From Arabidopsis thaliana (lineage: Eukaryota > Streptophyta > Magnoliopsida > Brassicales > Brassicaceae), in the NCBI RefSeq assembly GCF_000001735.4, contig NC_003070.9, forward strand, positions 20,817,971 through 20,881,970: a stretch of DNA of 64,000 bases. Reading direction: 5' to 3'. The notes below the pieces were generated by a model. That model was not told the DNA's origin. It did not search any database and saw only the letters and a list, made by a program, of their open reading frames with translations. Every line of letters begins with the position of its first letter. Position 1 is the stretch's first letter. The translations under genes were made by a program, and so were the position numbers. Below, piece by piece: positions 34,715-46,426 of this stretch.

Positions 34715-35340
34715 TCACAAAATTCTACAGCCATCGGTCTCATCTCGACAATAGAGCATCGGGGGATAATACGGCGATGGTACCACCTGATAATTGGGTT
34801 GACTCATAGATCTACAAAATCCGCAGAAACCTGAATTCGGTATCTCACAGGTACATCTTCTCGCCGGAGGCATCTGGTTGTACTGGCCCATAGGATGAGG
34901 TTGCGGTGGCTGCTGCGGTGGCGCAGCCTGAACGGTGATGATAGTCGTCATGCAAACTTTCTTCTTAAGCTCACGTGTTAGCTCGGCTAAGTCAATCCCT
35001 TCTCCCAATAAAACCAACTGATCGTTCTGTCCCTGAATCGAGACCGATCTCACACCTTCGCGTAAAAAAAAAAACAAAGTTGATGAAACGATTCGTGTGA
35101 CCTAACTTGGCTCACAAATTAAAGCCATAGAGTAGAGATGTATGTTTACCAGGTTTTGCAGATGCGATCTTCATAGCTTTCTTCATAGATTTCTCATCAC
35201 TCATATCCATTTTCAAAACTATGCGTTGCTGAAGAAAGAAAGAGTATAAGTTTCGTGTTTTGCAAGAAACTAGTTTTACCGAATATAAATTTTTAAAAAG
35301 AAACATAGAAGGAAATAACTGCATTTACCCTCGTCGTCAT
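34715..35340 (-). CDS. HMA-fold protein lacking metal-binding cysteines, with a CaaX-like end
   Basis: Three exons (35329-35340, 35150-35228, 34715-35055) give 143 residues. The N-terminal 70 form an HMA-type beta-alpha-beta fold (RIVLKMDMSDEKSMKKAMKI, then GVRSVSIQGQNDQLVLLGEG). The usual metal loop MxCxxC is replaced by MDMSDEK, so it probably does not bind copper that way. A Pro/Gln-rich linker follows, then a small Cys cluster (RRCTCEIPNSGFCGFC). The protein ends CRIL, which reads as a CaaX-type geranylgeranylation box. HMA plus isoprenylation is the pattern of plant HIPP proteins; cysteine-less members are linked to defence and are known targets of pathogen effectors in other plants. The role here is inferred only. 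Confidence 0.82.
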
Positions 35341-36680
35341 ATCGCCGGAAAATAATCACCAGAGAGAATATTCCGATATCGGTGTGTGTGATTGATGAGA
35401 GATACCAAGATTTGCTTGAGTGTTTATCTTTATTGACTTATGATTGTATAAATACAGAAGAGGATCTTCCAATCTTTATAGATTTGACATAATTTAATAA
35501 CACAAGGAAGTTTTAAAATTGAAACGATAGAAACTGTTTCGTAGTAAATTCAATCATCATTATTTTTTTATAATTTATATGATAGACGTGTACATTCACG
35601 CGGAACTATAGACTCAGTCGTAAACAAATTTAAACAGTTTCTATGTATAATTATTCTTCTTCTTTTTTTCACTATCACTTTCCTAGCAATTTGCTTGACA
35701 TTTTCATTTTTCAATTACTTCGATTAGAAGTTGAAATTGAAGAGTTTAGGATAGTGATTGATGCCTTGTCGACTAAGCTTACACGTTTGTATTAGTCTAC
35801 AAGAAATGATATATTTTACTTTTAAAAACATACAGATATTTGTAAGTTATCTAACCCTCTGGTCCATGTAATGTCTTCGAGTGAATCATTAACTGAGAAA
35901 TGATCTTCCAGAAGTACAGCGACAAAGATAATTATCTCCTGAAGACAATGCAAGTAGCAAGAAGCCAAGACTCACAGTGACAACAATTTTCTACTGAACA
36001 TTCTCCAAAATTACCCCAAAATAACATCTCCATATCGAGATCTTCGCAGTTTTGAGTTGTCAGTAGTTAACTAACTGCCATGCTAAGAAACAGAATATAA
36101 CATAAATCACGCCATTCTTAGAGATGCTTGAGTCACTCCAAGCTTCACTCACCTTGTTTCCATCACCGTATCCTGAGAAGTTCTTTCGAAGATAAGTTAC
36201 CTGGAAAATTTTCATATCCATTTTGTCATAAACACGCAAAGAATAATAACTTAACTTACCAATGCTGTGGAGGGTGAGTGATGAGGTTACTCTGCCTACT
36301 CAAGCTTCGTTCTTGTGATTCTCCAGTGTACGGATGAGGAAAGCTGGTACTTGTTGACATTCTTCGTACTTCCCAGTTATAAATTTCACGAGAAACTCCA
36401 CTCCAGCGGTTAGAGTATTCGGATAGTGGTTCTTGACTAGCTTGAACTGGAAAGTCTTGACAAAGCAGGCGATGTCTCTCTGGCGACTCTCCAGCGTACA
36501 GATGAGGAAAACTGGTCCGTGTCAACATTCTTTGTATTATCTCGTCATATATATCCGGCGAAACTCTGGTGCGACGGGTAGAGCTTTCATGGAACTGTTC
36601 TTGACGATGATGATTTGTTTGAAAAGGAAAGTCTTGAGAAAGCAGGCTGCTTCTTTCAGAGTATCTGAACTTGTCCAGCT
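35341..36680. other. Gap with the 3' flank and frameshifted tail of the next gene
   Basis: The left part is the HMA gene leader, with a palindromic TATA-like GTATAAATAC at about 35445. 35500-35900 shows nothing. From about 35930 the DNA matches the 3' region of the neighbouring paralogue (38560-38890), including a relic intron with donor GTAAGT. 36256-36680 is the frameshifted coding tail described separately. Confidence 0.55.
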
Positions 36681-36750
36681 CTATTGAGTTGTCTTGAACC
36701 GGGAATGGTTTCTTCCAAGAGCAAACCGGGAATCTTCGAGCTGTAAACAT
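36256..36750 (-). pseudogene. Out-of-frame C-terminal tail of the first BMT5-like gene
   Basis: This open frame contains LLCQDFPVQASQEPLSEYSN and REIYNWEVRRM. The paralogue at 38884 has the same text in its own main frame (LLCQDYAVQASQEPFPERS, GIHNGRVRKM). In the first gene this tail lies in a different frame from the body and overlaps its end by 70 bases. A frameshift has therefore cut the tail off, and it is probably not translated. Confidence 0.7.
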
Positions 36751-38099
36751 CTACGTTCTTGGTAGTAACAAAGATCCAATGGAGATGTCCTTTCTCTTGA
36801 CTTAACCAGAGGATCTTGGACTTGCCTAAGGTTATAGTCCCCGCGATAGCTGAGATCAAACAAAACCGGTCTTTGGCTTACACCTTCAAATTCTGTTTGG
36901 AGGCGATACCTATGGTCAAATGACACTGGCTGCTTGTTTAAAATAGCTTCCGGATACATTGATTCTCGTTCCTTCACTTCTCTCGATCTCACTTTCTCTG
37001 CATAAAGTTCCTTAGCGACACGAGAGAATCTGAACTTGAAAGTACTGCACTCTCCCAAAAGGAAAGGTTGGTCACATCTACGCCCATCTCCTCTCTTATT
37101 CTCATAACCAGGGTAATTGTTCTTCTCGAAGGCCACACGTTGAATCAACACAAGAAAGCATCTGCTAGCGAGCTCCTCGAGATTCCACTCAGAAAAAGGT
37201 GCTTTGTTCTTGTGAGAGACATGAACTTCCCCATTAGCTCTTAGCAAACGGCTTGCACCATTGAAAAATCCAAACACCAGTTCTCTATGCTTCCTACAAC
37301 AAACAAACAAATAAAGAACATGTACAAACTCTTCACACATATTCCTCGAAGTTGCAGCAGCTGGTCTACACATTCAGCAGCAAGAAGGACGAATCTATAA
37401 CGCCAAATCGTTGAACTTTACCGTATAAGAGAGGAATCAGACTCTCTGCCGTGGAAACCGGCGTGAGGGAAGTTGAAGATGACGCGATCAAATCTTCTAT
37501 AACGAAGGTCAGGGTGAAAATGCAGTGTGGTAGCATCAACTCCATGTAAAAGTAAAGCTCCAAGTCTCTTCAAAGTTTTAAGGTTTGATCTTGCCTTCTT
37601 GTACTTTCTAACCACAACATCTGCTTCAATCACCATGAACAACAGAGGAAATCAAGCTTAAAGCTACAACCTTTAAACAGGTTTATAATCAGTACAAAGT
37701 ATAAAAATCACATCTTTCACCGGAAGCTCCACAATTGCACTAGAAATTGATTTCGATTCTTCTCAGAGACAAGTTTGATCAAACTGAAAGAGTGATGATA
37801 TCTTGCTAAAATAGTGACATAAAACCCTAAAACCTAAAACATAGAAAACTGAAGCGAAAACGAAATAAAAAAACCCTAAAAGCTCTGACAATGTAAGTAA
37901 ACCAAGTGTTACCGTATGAATCGAGAGAGGAAGCGCAGATATTGGAAGCAGAGCCGAAGAGAGTGGCTAAGCTGTGAGAGAATGAGAAATCTCCTTCGCC
38001 GACGAGAAGTATCTGATGGTTGGATGAATAGTGTTTGACCCATACTTCTTCATCACCGTCGCTGTCTCTGTTAAGCTGCGAGAGCTCTCTCATCGCCAT
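36681..38099 (-). CDS. BMT5-like (DUF2431) Rossmann-fold methyltransferase-like protein, copy A
   Basis: Three exons (37913-38099, 37422-37620, 36681-37293) give 332 residues. The family is named after yeast Bmt5, which methylates uridine N3 in 25S rRNA; plant members are mostly uncharacterised. Visible motifs: ILLVGEGDFSFSHSL (SAM-binding loop), LHFHPDLRYRRFDRVIFNFP, and GEVHVSHKNKAPFSEWNLEE. The body is intact, but the tail after KELYAEK differs from copy B and ends FKTTQ in a shifted frame. It is tandem with copy B (38884-40265) in the same orientation, including intron positions and 3' flank. An upstream in-frame ATG at 38141 exists, but copy B lacks it, so 38099 is preferred. I recall this pair as At1g55790/At1g55800. 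Confidence 0.8.
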
Positions 38100-38883
38100 T
38101 GCAGCGATAAAGGATGCTACTTTGGAAGGTTTTATTTTCAATTTTCAATTTTCAAAATAACAAAAGTAACGTTATTGTATTTAAGAAGAGAGACGGTTCA
38201 GTTTCTCATCTAGCGAAACCAAAACAAAAGGCCATCACAAAATTGATTCTGTTGATTAAGCTAATGCGTTCTGTATATAGGTTGTGTGTGTTAGTGCCCG
38301 CCCCAAAAATATGATACTTTAGTCCGCTCATGTTTTAGTTCGTTTTGTACCCAACCTCCATTCAAAACCCTATGAGTTGTTCCAATGTAACTCGGAATAG
38401 TGGTTAAGCTTAGTATATAATAGTCTACAGACTACAAGAATTGGTTACAATAACATTTTCAAGTTACTCCGAATACTGTATTACGTTAAGAATGCGTCCT
38501 ACCAAACCTTCTGGCGTAGGGTCTTAGTTGGATATATCACAAGAGATTTATGGGATTTTTCTCCACAATGCAAGTCGCGAGACTCACAATCATTTCAACT
38601 ACATAATCTCCAAAAGGAAAACATCCAGATAAATACACACAATTACAACAAAAGATTATCTCCATATAGAGCATTGCGGTTTTGAGCTGTCAGTAATCAG
38701 CCTAATAAACAAAAGAGAACATAGAATGCAGCTTTGTTAGTGAGTCCAAGTTTCAGTCATCTTCTTTCCATCAAAGTTATCCTCAGAAGCTCCTTGAAGT
38801 TTATTGGATATGAGTCACCTACAAAATTTCAATATCGATTTAGCATGTTTATTTCATAATATAAGCAACTATCAAGGATATAT
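38100..38883. other. Spacer between the two BMT5-like genes
   Basis: The left part is the copy A promoter and leader. From about 38560 it is the 3' region of copy B, homologous to 35930-36250, including a relic intron whose acceptor lies at about 38825. No separate gene is seen. Confidence 0.5.
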
Positions 38884-40265
38884 TTACCTGATTTTAAGGT
38901 TCCTCTGCCTCCTCATTCTTAGTTTTCTTGATTCTCCAGTGCTGTTCCGTATTAACATTTTTCGTACTCTCCCGTTATGAATTCCATGAGAAACTCCTCT
39001 GAATCGGAGAGAGCGTTCAGGGAACGGTTCTTGGCTAGCTTGTACTGCATAGTCTTGACAAAGTAGGCGGCGTGTTTCTGATGATTCTTTAGTGTAGTGA
39101 TGAGGAAACCTCGTCCGTATCACCATTCGTTGTAATTCTCCATTATGCATTTCAAGAGAAACTCTTTTGAACCGTTTAGTGCATCTTGGCAGTTCAAGAT
39201 GTATCGAGCTGTCTTCAAAACGGGCATGTTTCTTATTCATCGCCCGAGTTGATAACTCTCGGGGACACTTTGATTCTACTTCCTTCACCTTCTCTGCATA
39301 AAGTTCCTTGGCGACACGAGAGAATCTGAACTTGAAAGTACTGCACTCTCCCAAAAGGAAAGGTTGGTCACATCTAGACCCATCTCCTCTCTTATTCTCA
39401 TAACCAGGGTAGTTTCTCTTCTCGAACGCCTCAAGCTGAATCAACACAAGAAAGCATCTGCTAGCAAGCTCCTCTAGATTCCAATAACAAAAAGGTGCTT
39501 TGTTTTTGTGAGAGACATGAACTTCTCCATCAGCTCTTAGCATATGGCTTGCACCATGTAAAAAATCTTTAAACAAATTCCTCAAAGTTGCAGCAGCTGG
39601 TCTACACATTCAACTGCGAGAAGAAAGTGTTTGTAATTTCAAAATGTTGAACTTACTGTATTTGACAGGGATCAGACTCTTTCCTGTGGAAACCGGTGTG
39701 CGGGAAGTTGAAGATGACACGATCGAATCTTCTATAACGAAGATCAGGATGAAAATGCAGTGTGGTAGCATCAACTCCATGTAAAAGGAAAGCTCCAAGT
39801 CTCTTCAATGTTTCAAGATTTGATCTTGCATTCTTGTATTTTCTAACCACATCATCTGGTTTAATTACCATAAAAGACATGCAACAACTGAGGAAATCGA
39901 GCTTAAAGCTGCAACCTTTGTTAACAGGTTTATAATCTATAAACAGAGAGTAAAACAGTGTAAATCTTGAATAATCAAATCATTCACCGGAAGTTCAAAA
40001 ACTTAGTAAGTGATCACAGAAATGGAAGTGATAACGAAATCAAAACCTTAATAACTCTTACAATGTAAGTAAACCAAGTGTTACCGTATGAATCGAGAGA
40101 GGAAGCATAGATATTGGAAGCAGAGCCGAAGCAAGTGGCTAAGCTGCAAGAGAAGGAGAAATCTCCTTCGCCTACGAGAAGTATCTGGTGCTTGGATGAA
40201 TAGTGTTTGACCCACACTTCTTCATCACCGTCTCTGTCTCTGTTAAGCTCCGAGAGCTCCCTCAT
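38884..40265 (-). CDS. BMT5-like (DUF2431) Rossmann-fold methyltransferase-like protein, copy B
   Basis: Three exons (40085-40265, 39657-39855, 38884-39601) sum to 1098 nt, 365 residues. It shares ILLVGEGDFSFSCSL, DLRYRRFDRVIFNFPH and GEVHVSHKNKAPFCYWNLEE with copy A. The third exon begins at 39601, which keeps 44 bases that in copy A fall inside the intron, giving PAAATLRNLFKDFLHGASHM instead of KHRELVFGFFNGASRLL. The C-terminal tail is full length and basic (KLRMRRQRNLKIR). The stop is the same whether or not a relic last intron is removed (AGG TAA or AGG TGA). Start ATG at 40265. The reaction is inferred from the family only. Confidence 0.82.
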
Positions 40266-40985
40266 CGCCAATGTAGTGAAAATGATGATAGTTTGGAAAG
40301 TTGTTTTTTTTTCGTTTTATTTATCTTCGGACATATACTAACGTAACTTGCTCTGTTGATGTATAGAAGAGGGACGGTTTAGCTTCTCCAGACAATGGAA
40401 ATGACGATTCACTTTACCCACAAAAGAAAAAGGTGATCACTGATTAGATTTGGTTTAAGCCCATAAAGTACATATATTTGTTGCTAAAGGAAGGTGACAT
40501 GGACTATTGGAAAAGGCGTTTTGTTTCTAGCGTTAGCGATTAGAAGACGCAAACGCCATTGATGACAATGGGAGAATAATCTGAAGAAGAAAGAGACAGA
40601 AACATGGAAAAACAACCCTTTTGGCTCCAAGCTAACAAACACGGCACAATCGAGCTTCCTTTGAGAATTCAAACACATGACCATTGATTGGACTTTCAAC
40701 TAAATGGAGCCTTAATTCAATTCATCAAGCTATGACCATTATAGTTTTGAATGCTAGAAAAGACAGAACTCGAATTGAACTAAAAGCAAGTGTCTTTGTT
40801 CCAACACACAATTCCAGAAACACCAACACACAACCTCAAGCGTATGTAAAAATGAAGACTTTGGCTCCGCAATAAATTCCAAAACAGAGCACTTTGATGG
40901 TAAAAATTCAATCTTTGAATCGAACAGAGTTTGATGAGAAACTCTGATAACAGAAACAGAAGATACATTAAACAGTACCAGTACA
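40266..40985. other. Gap between copy B and BolA1
   Basis: The copy B promoter and the BolA1 3' UTR. The open frames in it are short and not gene-like. Confidence 0.5.
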
Positions 40986-41468
40986 CTAGTCTTTAGAAGG
41001 AGACTCAGACGGCGTCTTGGAGACGATAGAAAGAGCGTGCAATCCAGTATCCAACTCTTCCCGGAGCAAATGATAGACCAACCTGTGTCTCTTCACCAAA
41101 TTCATTCCCTCGAATCCTTTAGAAACGATCTTCACATTGAAATGCGTCTCATCGTCGGTTCTACCTTTCATTCCGGCGTGACCAGCGTGCTGATACGAAA
41201 CATCTTCGATCACTAACTCCACTGGTTCGAGCTCTTTTTGAAGCTTCTCTCTCATCCTGCTCGCTCGATTCTCTATTGCTCCAGAATCCGACCCGGTTTT
41301 CTCAACGCTGCTCATTGCTACGGATCTTGAACCAGTTCCCGTCGATTTTGACTCAGAGTTGAAGAATTTAGGTACGGAGATGAAGACGCTCGGAGAATTT
41401 ACCGGCGATTTTAGGGGTTGAGTCCGGTGGAACCCAGATACGATTAACCTAATCGAAGATGAAAACAT
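40986..41468 (-). CDS. BOLA1: BolA-like protein, organelle-targeted (BolA1-type)
   Basis: A single-exon gene of 160 residues from the ATG at 41468 (an in-frame ATG at 41474 adds two). The first 60 or so residues are Ser/Arg-rich without acids, a transit peptide. The BolA domain follows: KLQKELEPVELVIEDVSYQH, GMKGRTDDETHFNVKIVSKG and LVKRHRLVYHLLREEL. BolA proteins pair with monothiol glutaredoxins around a 2Fe-2S cluster; the plant BolA1 is reported in plastids and mitochondria. The invariant RHR(L/M)VY His is present. I recall At1g55805. Confidence 0.9.
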   Translation of the reverse strand: MFSSSIRLIVSGFHRTQPLKSPVNSPSVFISVPKFFNSESKSTGTGSRSVAMSSVEKTGSDSGAIENRASRMREKLQKELEPVELVIEDVSYQHAGHAGMKGRTDDETHFNVKIVSKGFEGMNLVKRHRLVYHLLREELDTGLHALSIVSKTPSESPSKD

Positions 41469-43302
41469 TGCCACTGTCGAAGAAACTCGAAACTATATTA
41501 GACGCTGTCGTTTTGTCAGCTTATCATCTTCACGAATCTACTATTAGAGGCGTTATTTGCATTAAGGTCCACAAATTTTCAAATATAATAACATCACCCC
41601 ACATTTGTGAGAAAAAAATTACAAAAAAACAAACAAACTCTAAAAGTGTATCGAAACACCCTCATACTTCTTCACATTTGTGTGAGAAATCAAATAACAA
41701 ATACATTCGAAAAATGTTTGTGTATATGATTTAATATTTTTTTGGTGTGGTTAAAAAACTTAAGACATAATTAAGTAATAACAATTTACAATTGTAACGT
41801 GGATATTTTTTGAAATGTTGATTTATGACCAAAATAGTATTAGATGAATTCTCCAAGAAGATCATGGTATGATAAGAATAAGATGGTATAGTGCTAAAAC
41901 ATACCCAAAACTGTAATCAGTTTTTGAAGTAAAGGCAATATCTTTGATTTGGGTAATAGTTTGTTTCGATAATTTTGGATGTACAAAATTAATTTTTAAA
42001 GTGGTTCTAAGCTGCTCATCCAAATTTTTTAAGGATCCTAATCTCTGGTCTAAACTTCATTAATGAATCATAAAAAAATCTACGGAACTAAAAGAAGAAA
42101 TTGATTATATCCTTCAAATTTTATAGACAAACAATCGTGCAGATTAAATTGTAAATATGCTAATTTTGTTCCTGTGTATAATATTTTACATTGTAGCATC
42201 CTTTGGTAGTGTAGATGTTGAGAAAACTAATATTAATTGGTAAATTATATATTTCGAAAAACAAAATTCAGGTAAATAGATTTGGAGGAAACATATGAAG
42301 TTAAAATGTTATGGATAAAAACAGAATAAACAAATTATTGTAGACGTAATCCAAAATAGTATAAAATAAATAATTTTGCAGTAACGTAAGATTGCATTCG
42401 ACCACACGCATCTATATCACTGCGTTTTTAGCTGCAGCTTTCGATAGTAGGTCCTACATCCTATTCGGATCTGACGTGGATCCTTGATCACACTCTCTAC
42501 TTTAGGGACTCAAACACTCTCACATTTACGAGAATTGCCACTACCACGTCCCTCAGTGGGAAGGGTACTTTCGTAAAACCAAAAAAACCACTTTCCGGTT
42601 TCCGCAAAAACCCGTCACCGCCGCTGCATCCTCCCTTCATTCTTTTCTCTCTTTCAACGCATATACATACACTTATATACGTTATCAATATATTTTATTT
42701 TTAATAAGTCCAGTTTTTGTCTGTGCATCGAGTTTAACAGGCAATGCTCGTGTCTCTCTCTCTTTATATGTTTAGATTCTTTATCTGGAACTTGGAAGCT
42801 CTTTTGTTAGCTATATCTAATCGGTGATCTCGAAGCTTATTCAATCCCTCTTTCTTTTTTCGTGAGTTTTTATCTTCATGTTGATTCGGTTTATATTGGT
42901 TTATATGATGATGAAACGTTTCTTATAATTCTTTTGCATGTATTGATCTAAAAAAATCTAGCTTTCTTCTCTTCTGATCTCTGTTTTCTTTTTGTTCTTT
43001 CCCTTTTTTACCCGGGAAAAAGTTACGGTTTCATGTTTAGGATTGGCGTTACTATTATCTGGTGGCCTATCATGATTGGTTGATTGTTTTGTGTGTTATA
43101 CTGGATTTGAGAAAATGGGTATCACGGCATTGGCACTTGTGGCATCTAACTAATATCACTAAAAAGTTTGATTCTTTTGAGGAATTGTTTTTTGACTGGA
43201 AAGTGTTCCTTTTTGTTCCTGGATGGTGACAACAAAGGTAGCTTTGCTTTCCTTATTGGCATATTTCATGTGAATTTAGATTTGCATATTTGTGTTGTAG
43301 GA
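41469..43302. other. Intergenic region and UKL3 leader
   Basis: 41500-42480 is AT-rich and gene-free. From about 42640 it looks like a 5' UTR with a long leader intron, which ends at the TTGTAG acceptor just before the UKL3 ATG. Confidence 0.55.
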
Positions 43303-46033
43303 ATGGCTTCAAAGTCGGATGTGAATATAATAGAGACATCCTCAAAGGTTCATTTCTCAGGATTTCATCAAATGGATGGTTTAGCTTCAAATAGACCAGA
43401 GCAAATGGCTGAGGAAGAAGAACATGGTCAACCTTTTGTGATCGGTGAGAGTCGTGGTGGATTTTAGTTTACCAAAGATGGTTAGAAACAGAAAATGTTA
43501 AATAGAAAATGTTGTTTTCAGGAGTTGCTGGAGGTGCAGCATCCGGGAAAACAACTGTCTGTGATATGATTATGCAGCAACTGCATGATCAGAGAGCTGT
43601 TGTTGTAAATCAGGTGATTCTTGTCCTCGATATGATTATGCAACAATATAAACCATTTTTTTAAAGCTCTTGTAAGTCGATATATAATGCACCGAGGTTG
43701 ATCTTTGTTTGCAGGATTCTTTCTACCATAATGTAAATGAAGTGGAGCTTGTAAGAGTTCATGATTACAATTTTGACCATCCTGGTTAGTAAGTTTTTGA
43801 AAAACTAATGGGTCTTTTGATCTAATGCACGCTGTTCTGTGTCCCTTAGCCTTTTGAATCTACGAATTGTGTGTCATATGCTTCCTTGTCTTGTAGACGC
43901 TTTCGATACTGAGCAATTATTGTCTTCCATGGAGAAGTTAAGAAAAGGACAAGCAGTAGATATTCCTAATTATGACTTCAAAAGTTACAAGAACAATGTT
44001 TTTCCACCTAGAAGGGTAAGAATCTTTACTTGTCAATTAGTCACTTCTGACATTTAAAGTTTTCTGCTAATTTCTGAAGCTCAAACTCATGATCAAGTGG
44101 TTAGCTTTCTTGTGTATTCCATACTAATTACATGCACTCTTGTTTGTCAGATACATAAACTTGTCATCATAGCCTATATAAGAATCATGCTTATACTAAT
44201 ATTTCTCTGTTTATGATATATTTGCAGGTGAATCCTTCTGACGTTATAATTCTGGAAGGTATACTCATTTTCCATGACCCTCGGGTGCGAGATTTGATGA
44301 ACATGAAGATATTTGTAGACGCAGGTCTTTCCCATACCAAACCTGTTAACACTTATGTAGTCAAATCCGTAGCATATATGAGACGCTGCACTTGTATATG
44401 TACTCATGAAGGTAACACATTGGTCTCTTATTTTACATCATGGCGTTATCTATGCAGATGCCGATGTGCGTCTAGCGAGAAGGATAAAACGCGATACTGT
44501 TGAGAAGGGCAGAGATATTGCCACTGTTCTTGACCAGGTTTTGTGTGGCTGTATATTCTTGTTTTGCAAATAATTTCTTTATTTATGTTTTCATGTGTGA
44601 AACTCTTATGCAGTACTCAAAGTTTGTGAAGCCAGCATTTGAGGATTTCATACTCCCAACAAAGAAATACGCAGATATAATAATTCCCCGAGGTGGTGAT
44701 AACCATGTTGCTATTGATTTGATTGTGCAACACATCCATACGAAGCTCGGTCAACATGATCTCTGTAAAATTTATCCAAATCTTTATGTTATTCAATCAA
44801 CTTTTCAGGTTTTACTTATTCCCCTTTTCTCGTCTACTCAACAACAATCATTTTCTTGTTTAGTCACCCAAAAGACTGATCCTTTGGCCGCTGCTTGCAG
44901 ATACGTGGTATGCACACTCTAATCCGCGACTCTAAAACAACAAAGCATGACTTTATCTTCTACTCCGATCGATTGATACGTTTGGTGGGTGCAAGATTTG
45001 ATTTCTGTTCGTTTTATTTCACCATGTTTGCTGACTCTAACAATGAGCTCTCGCCAGGTCGTTGAACATGGCCTCGGACACCTTCCCTTTACAGAAAAGC
45101 AAGTGGTTACTCCAACAGGTAAGCTAATGAAAAAGATTATACCTTACTACAATCTTGGAGAAGAACTCTCCAATCATAGTAATATTATAAACTCATGTTG
45201 AGTTTTTGGATTTCTGTAATTGTAGGATCTGTGTATTCGGGTGTGGACTTCTGTAAGAAACTGTGTGGTGTCTCAGTTATCAGAAGGTAAAGAAATCAGC
45301 TTAAACACTAATAGTTAACGTCAATACTATATAATGATTTTGTCTCTGAACATAGCGGTGAGAGTATGGAGAACGCTCTTAGAGCATGCTGCAAAGGCAT
45401 CAAAATTGGGAAGATTCTGATTCATAGAGAAGGCGACAATGGTCAACAGGTTTGTGTTCTTTCTCTGCTCATCACTTCTCCTAACTATTTACTAACAACA
45501 AATGGCACTCACCAGCTTATCTACGAGAAGCTACCCTCAGACATTTCAGAAAGGCATGTGCTTTTACTGGATCCAATCCTCGGGACAGGTCTGACTCATT
45601 GTTTTGTGAACTCTGTACTATACTGGTAGAGTAAAAGACTATGTACATAGAAACATAACAAAAGCATGTTTTGTATAGCAGGAAACTCGGCGGTGCAAGC
45701 GATAAGACTGCTCATAAGTAAAGGCGTGCCTGAATCCAACATCATATTTCTCAATTTGATATCTGTAAGTTTAACAAACCAAAACCTTTTTGCAACTTAT
45801 AAGTTTAACAAACCAAAACCTTTTTCCAACTTATCTGCATAGCCTAAACAGTCAAAATGAATGTATGGTTACGTATGGTATAGGCACCTGAAGGAGTAAA
45901 TGTGGTGTGCAAAAAGTTCCCAAGGATAAAGATTGTGACTTCAGAGATAGAACTCGGTTTAAACGACGAGTTCCGAGTTGTTCCTGGTATGGGCGAGTTT
46001 GGAGACCGCTATTTTGGAACCGATGATGAGTGA
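43303..46033 (+). CDS. UKL3: Uridine kinase-like/uracil phosphoribosyltransferase-like fusion (UKL3-type)
   Basis: Pyrimidine salvage protein. Fourteen exons (43303-43444, 43522-43613, 43715-43784, 43897-44015, 44228-44324, 44458-44537, 44614-44808, 44901-44984, 45058-45118, 45226-45286, 45356-45449, 45516-45588, 45682-45764, 45884-46033) sum to 1401 nt, 466 residues. The N-terminal uridine kinase half has the P-loop [19 protein letters not shown], and [13 protein letters not shown]. The C-terminal UPRT-like half has [13 protein letters not shown] (PRPP loop) and YFGTDDE (uracil site). In studied plant relatives the kinase half is the active part; the UPRT half is often weak. Exon 1 follows a leader intron. 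I recall At1g55810. Confidence 0.93.
45767..45834 (+). repeat. 34-bp tandem duplication spanning an intron 5' end in UKL3
   Basis: Two copies, 45767-45800 and 45801-45834, each beginning AAGTTTAACAAACC, differ by one base. The first copy overlaps the GTAAGT donor of the intron after exon 13. The second lacks the GT, so splicing should not change. Confidence 0.85.
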
Positions 46034-46426
46034 GAGAGTGCGAGCTTGCCTTGCCTCCCTCGAAAATTTTGATTTCTTTTGTTTCAACTGTTATACGTAG
46101 TACTTTTATGATCGGATTCACACATATGTATACGGTAATATCAAAACAAACTGAGTGTGAACGTATTCACAGTTTTTGGGTCATCGTCCACGTGTCTCTC
46201 TATAATTGGGTGACTGTTGAAGTCATACAAAATGTAAAACTTTAAAGAGTCTTTTGGTGTGCAATGAAGTGACGTGAGCGTATAAAAGTTACCGACAGTG
46301 AAGCGGTACATTATTATTATCTTGGTAAGTAAATAAATAAATACGGAGGGACTCGCGCTTCCAATTTCAATTGCTCTCTCAATTTCTCTCTCCTCCCGCT
46401 TCTGCTTCTCTCCCTTAACAAGAACC

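Noticed and set aside
37820..37880. Telomere-like AAACCCTAA units
   Set aside because: Only two isolated telo-box motifs in an intron; no tandem telomeric array.
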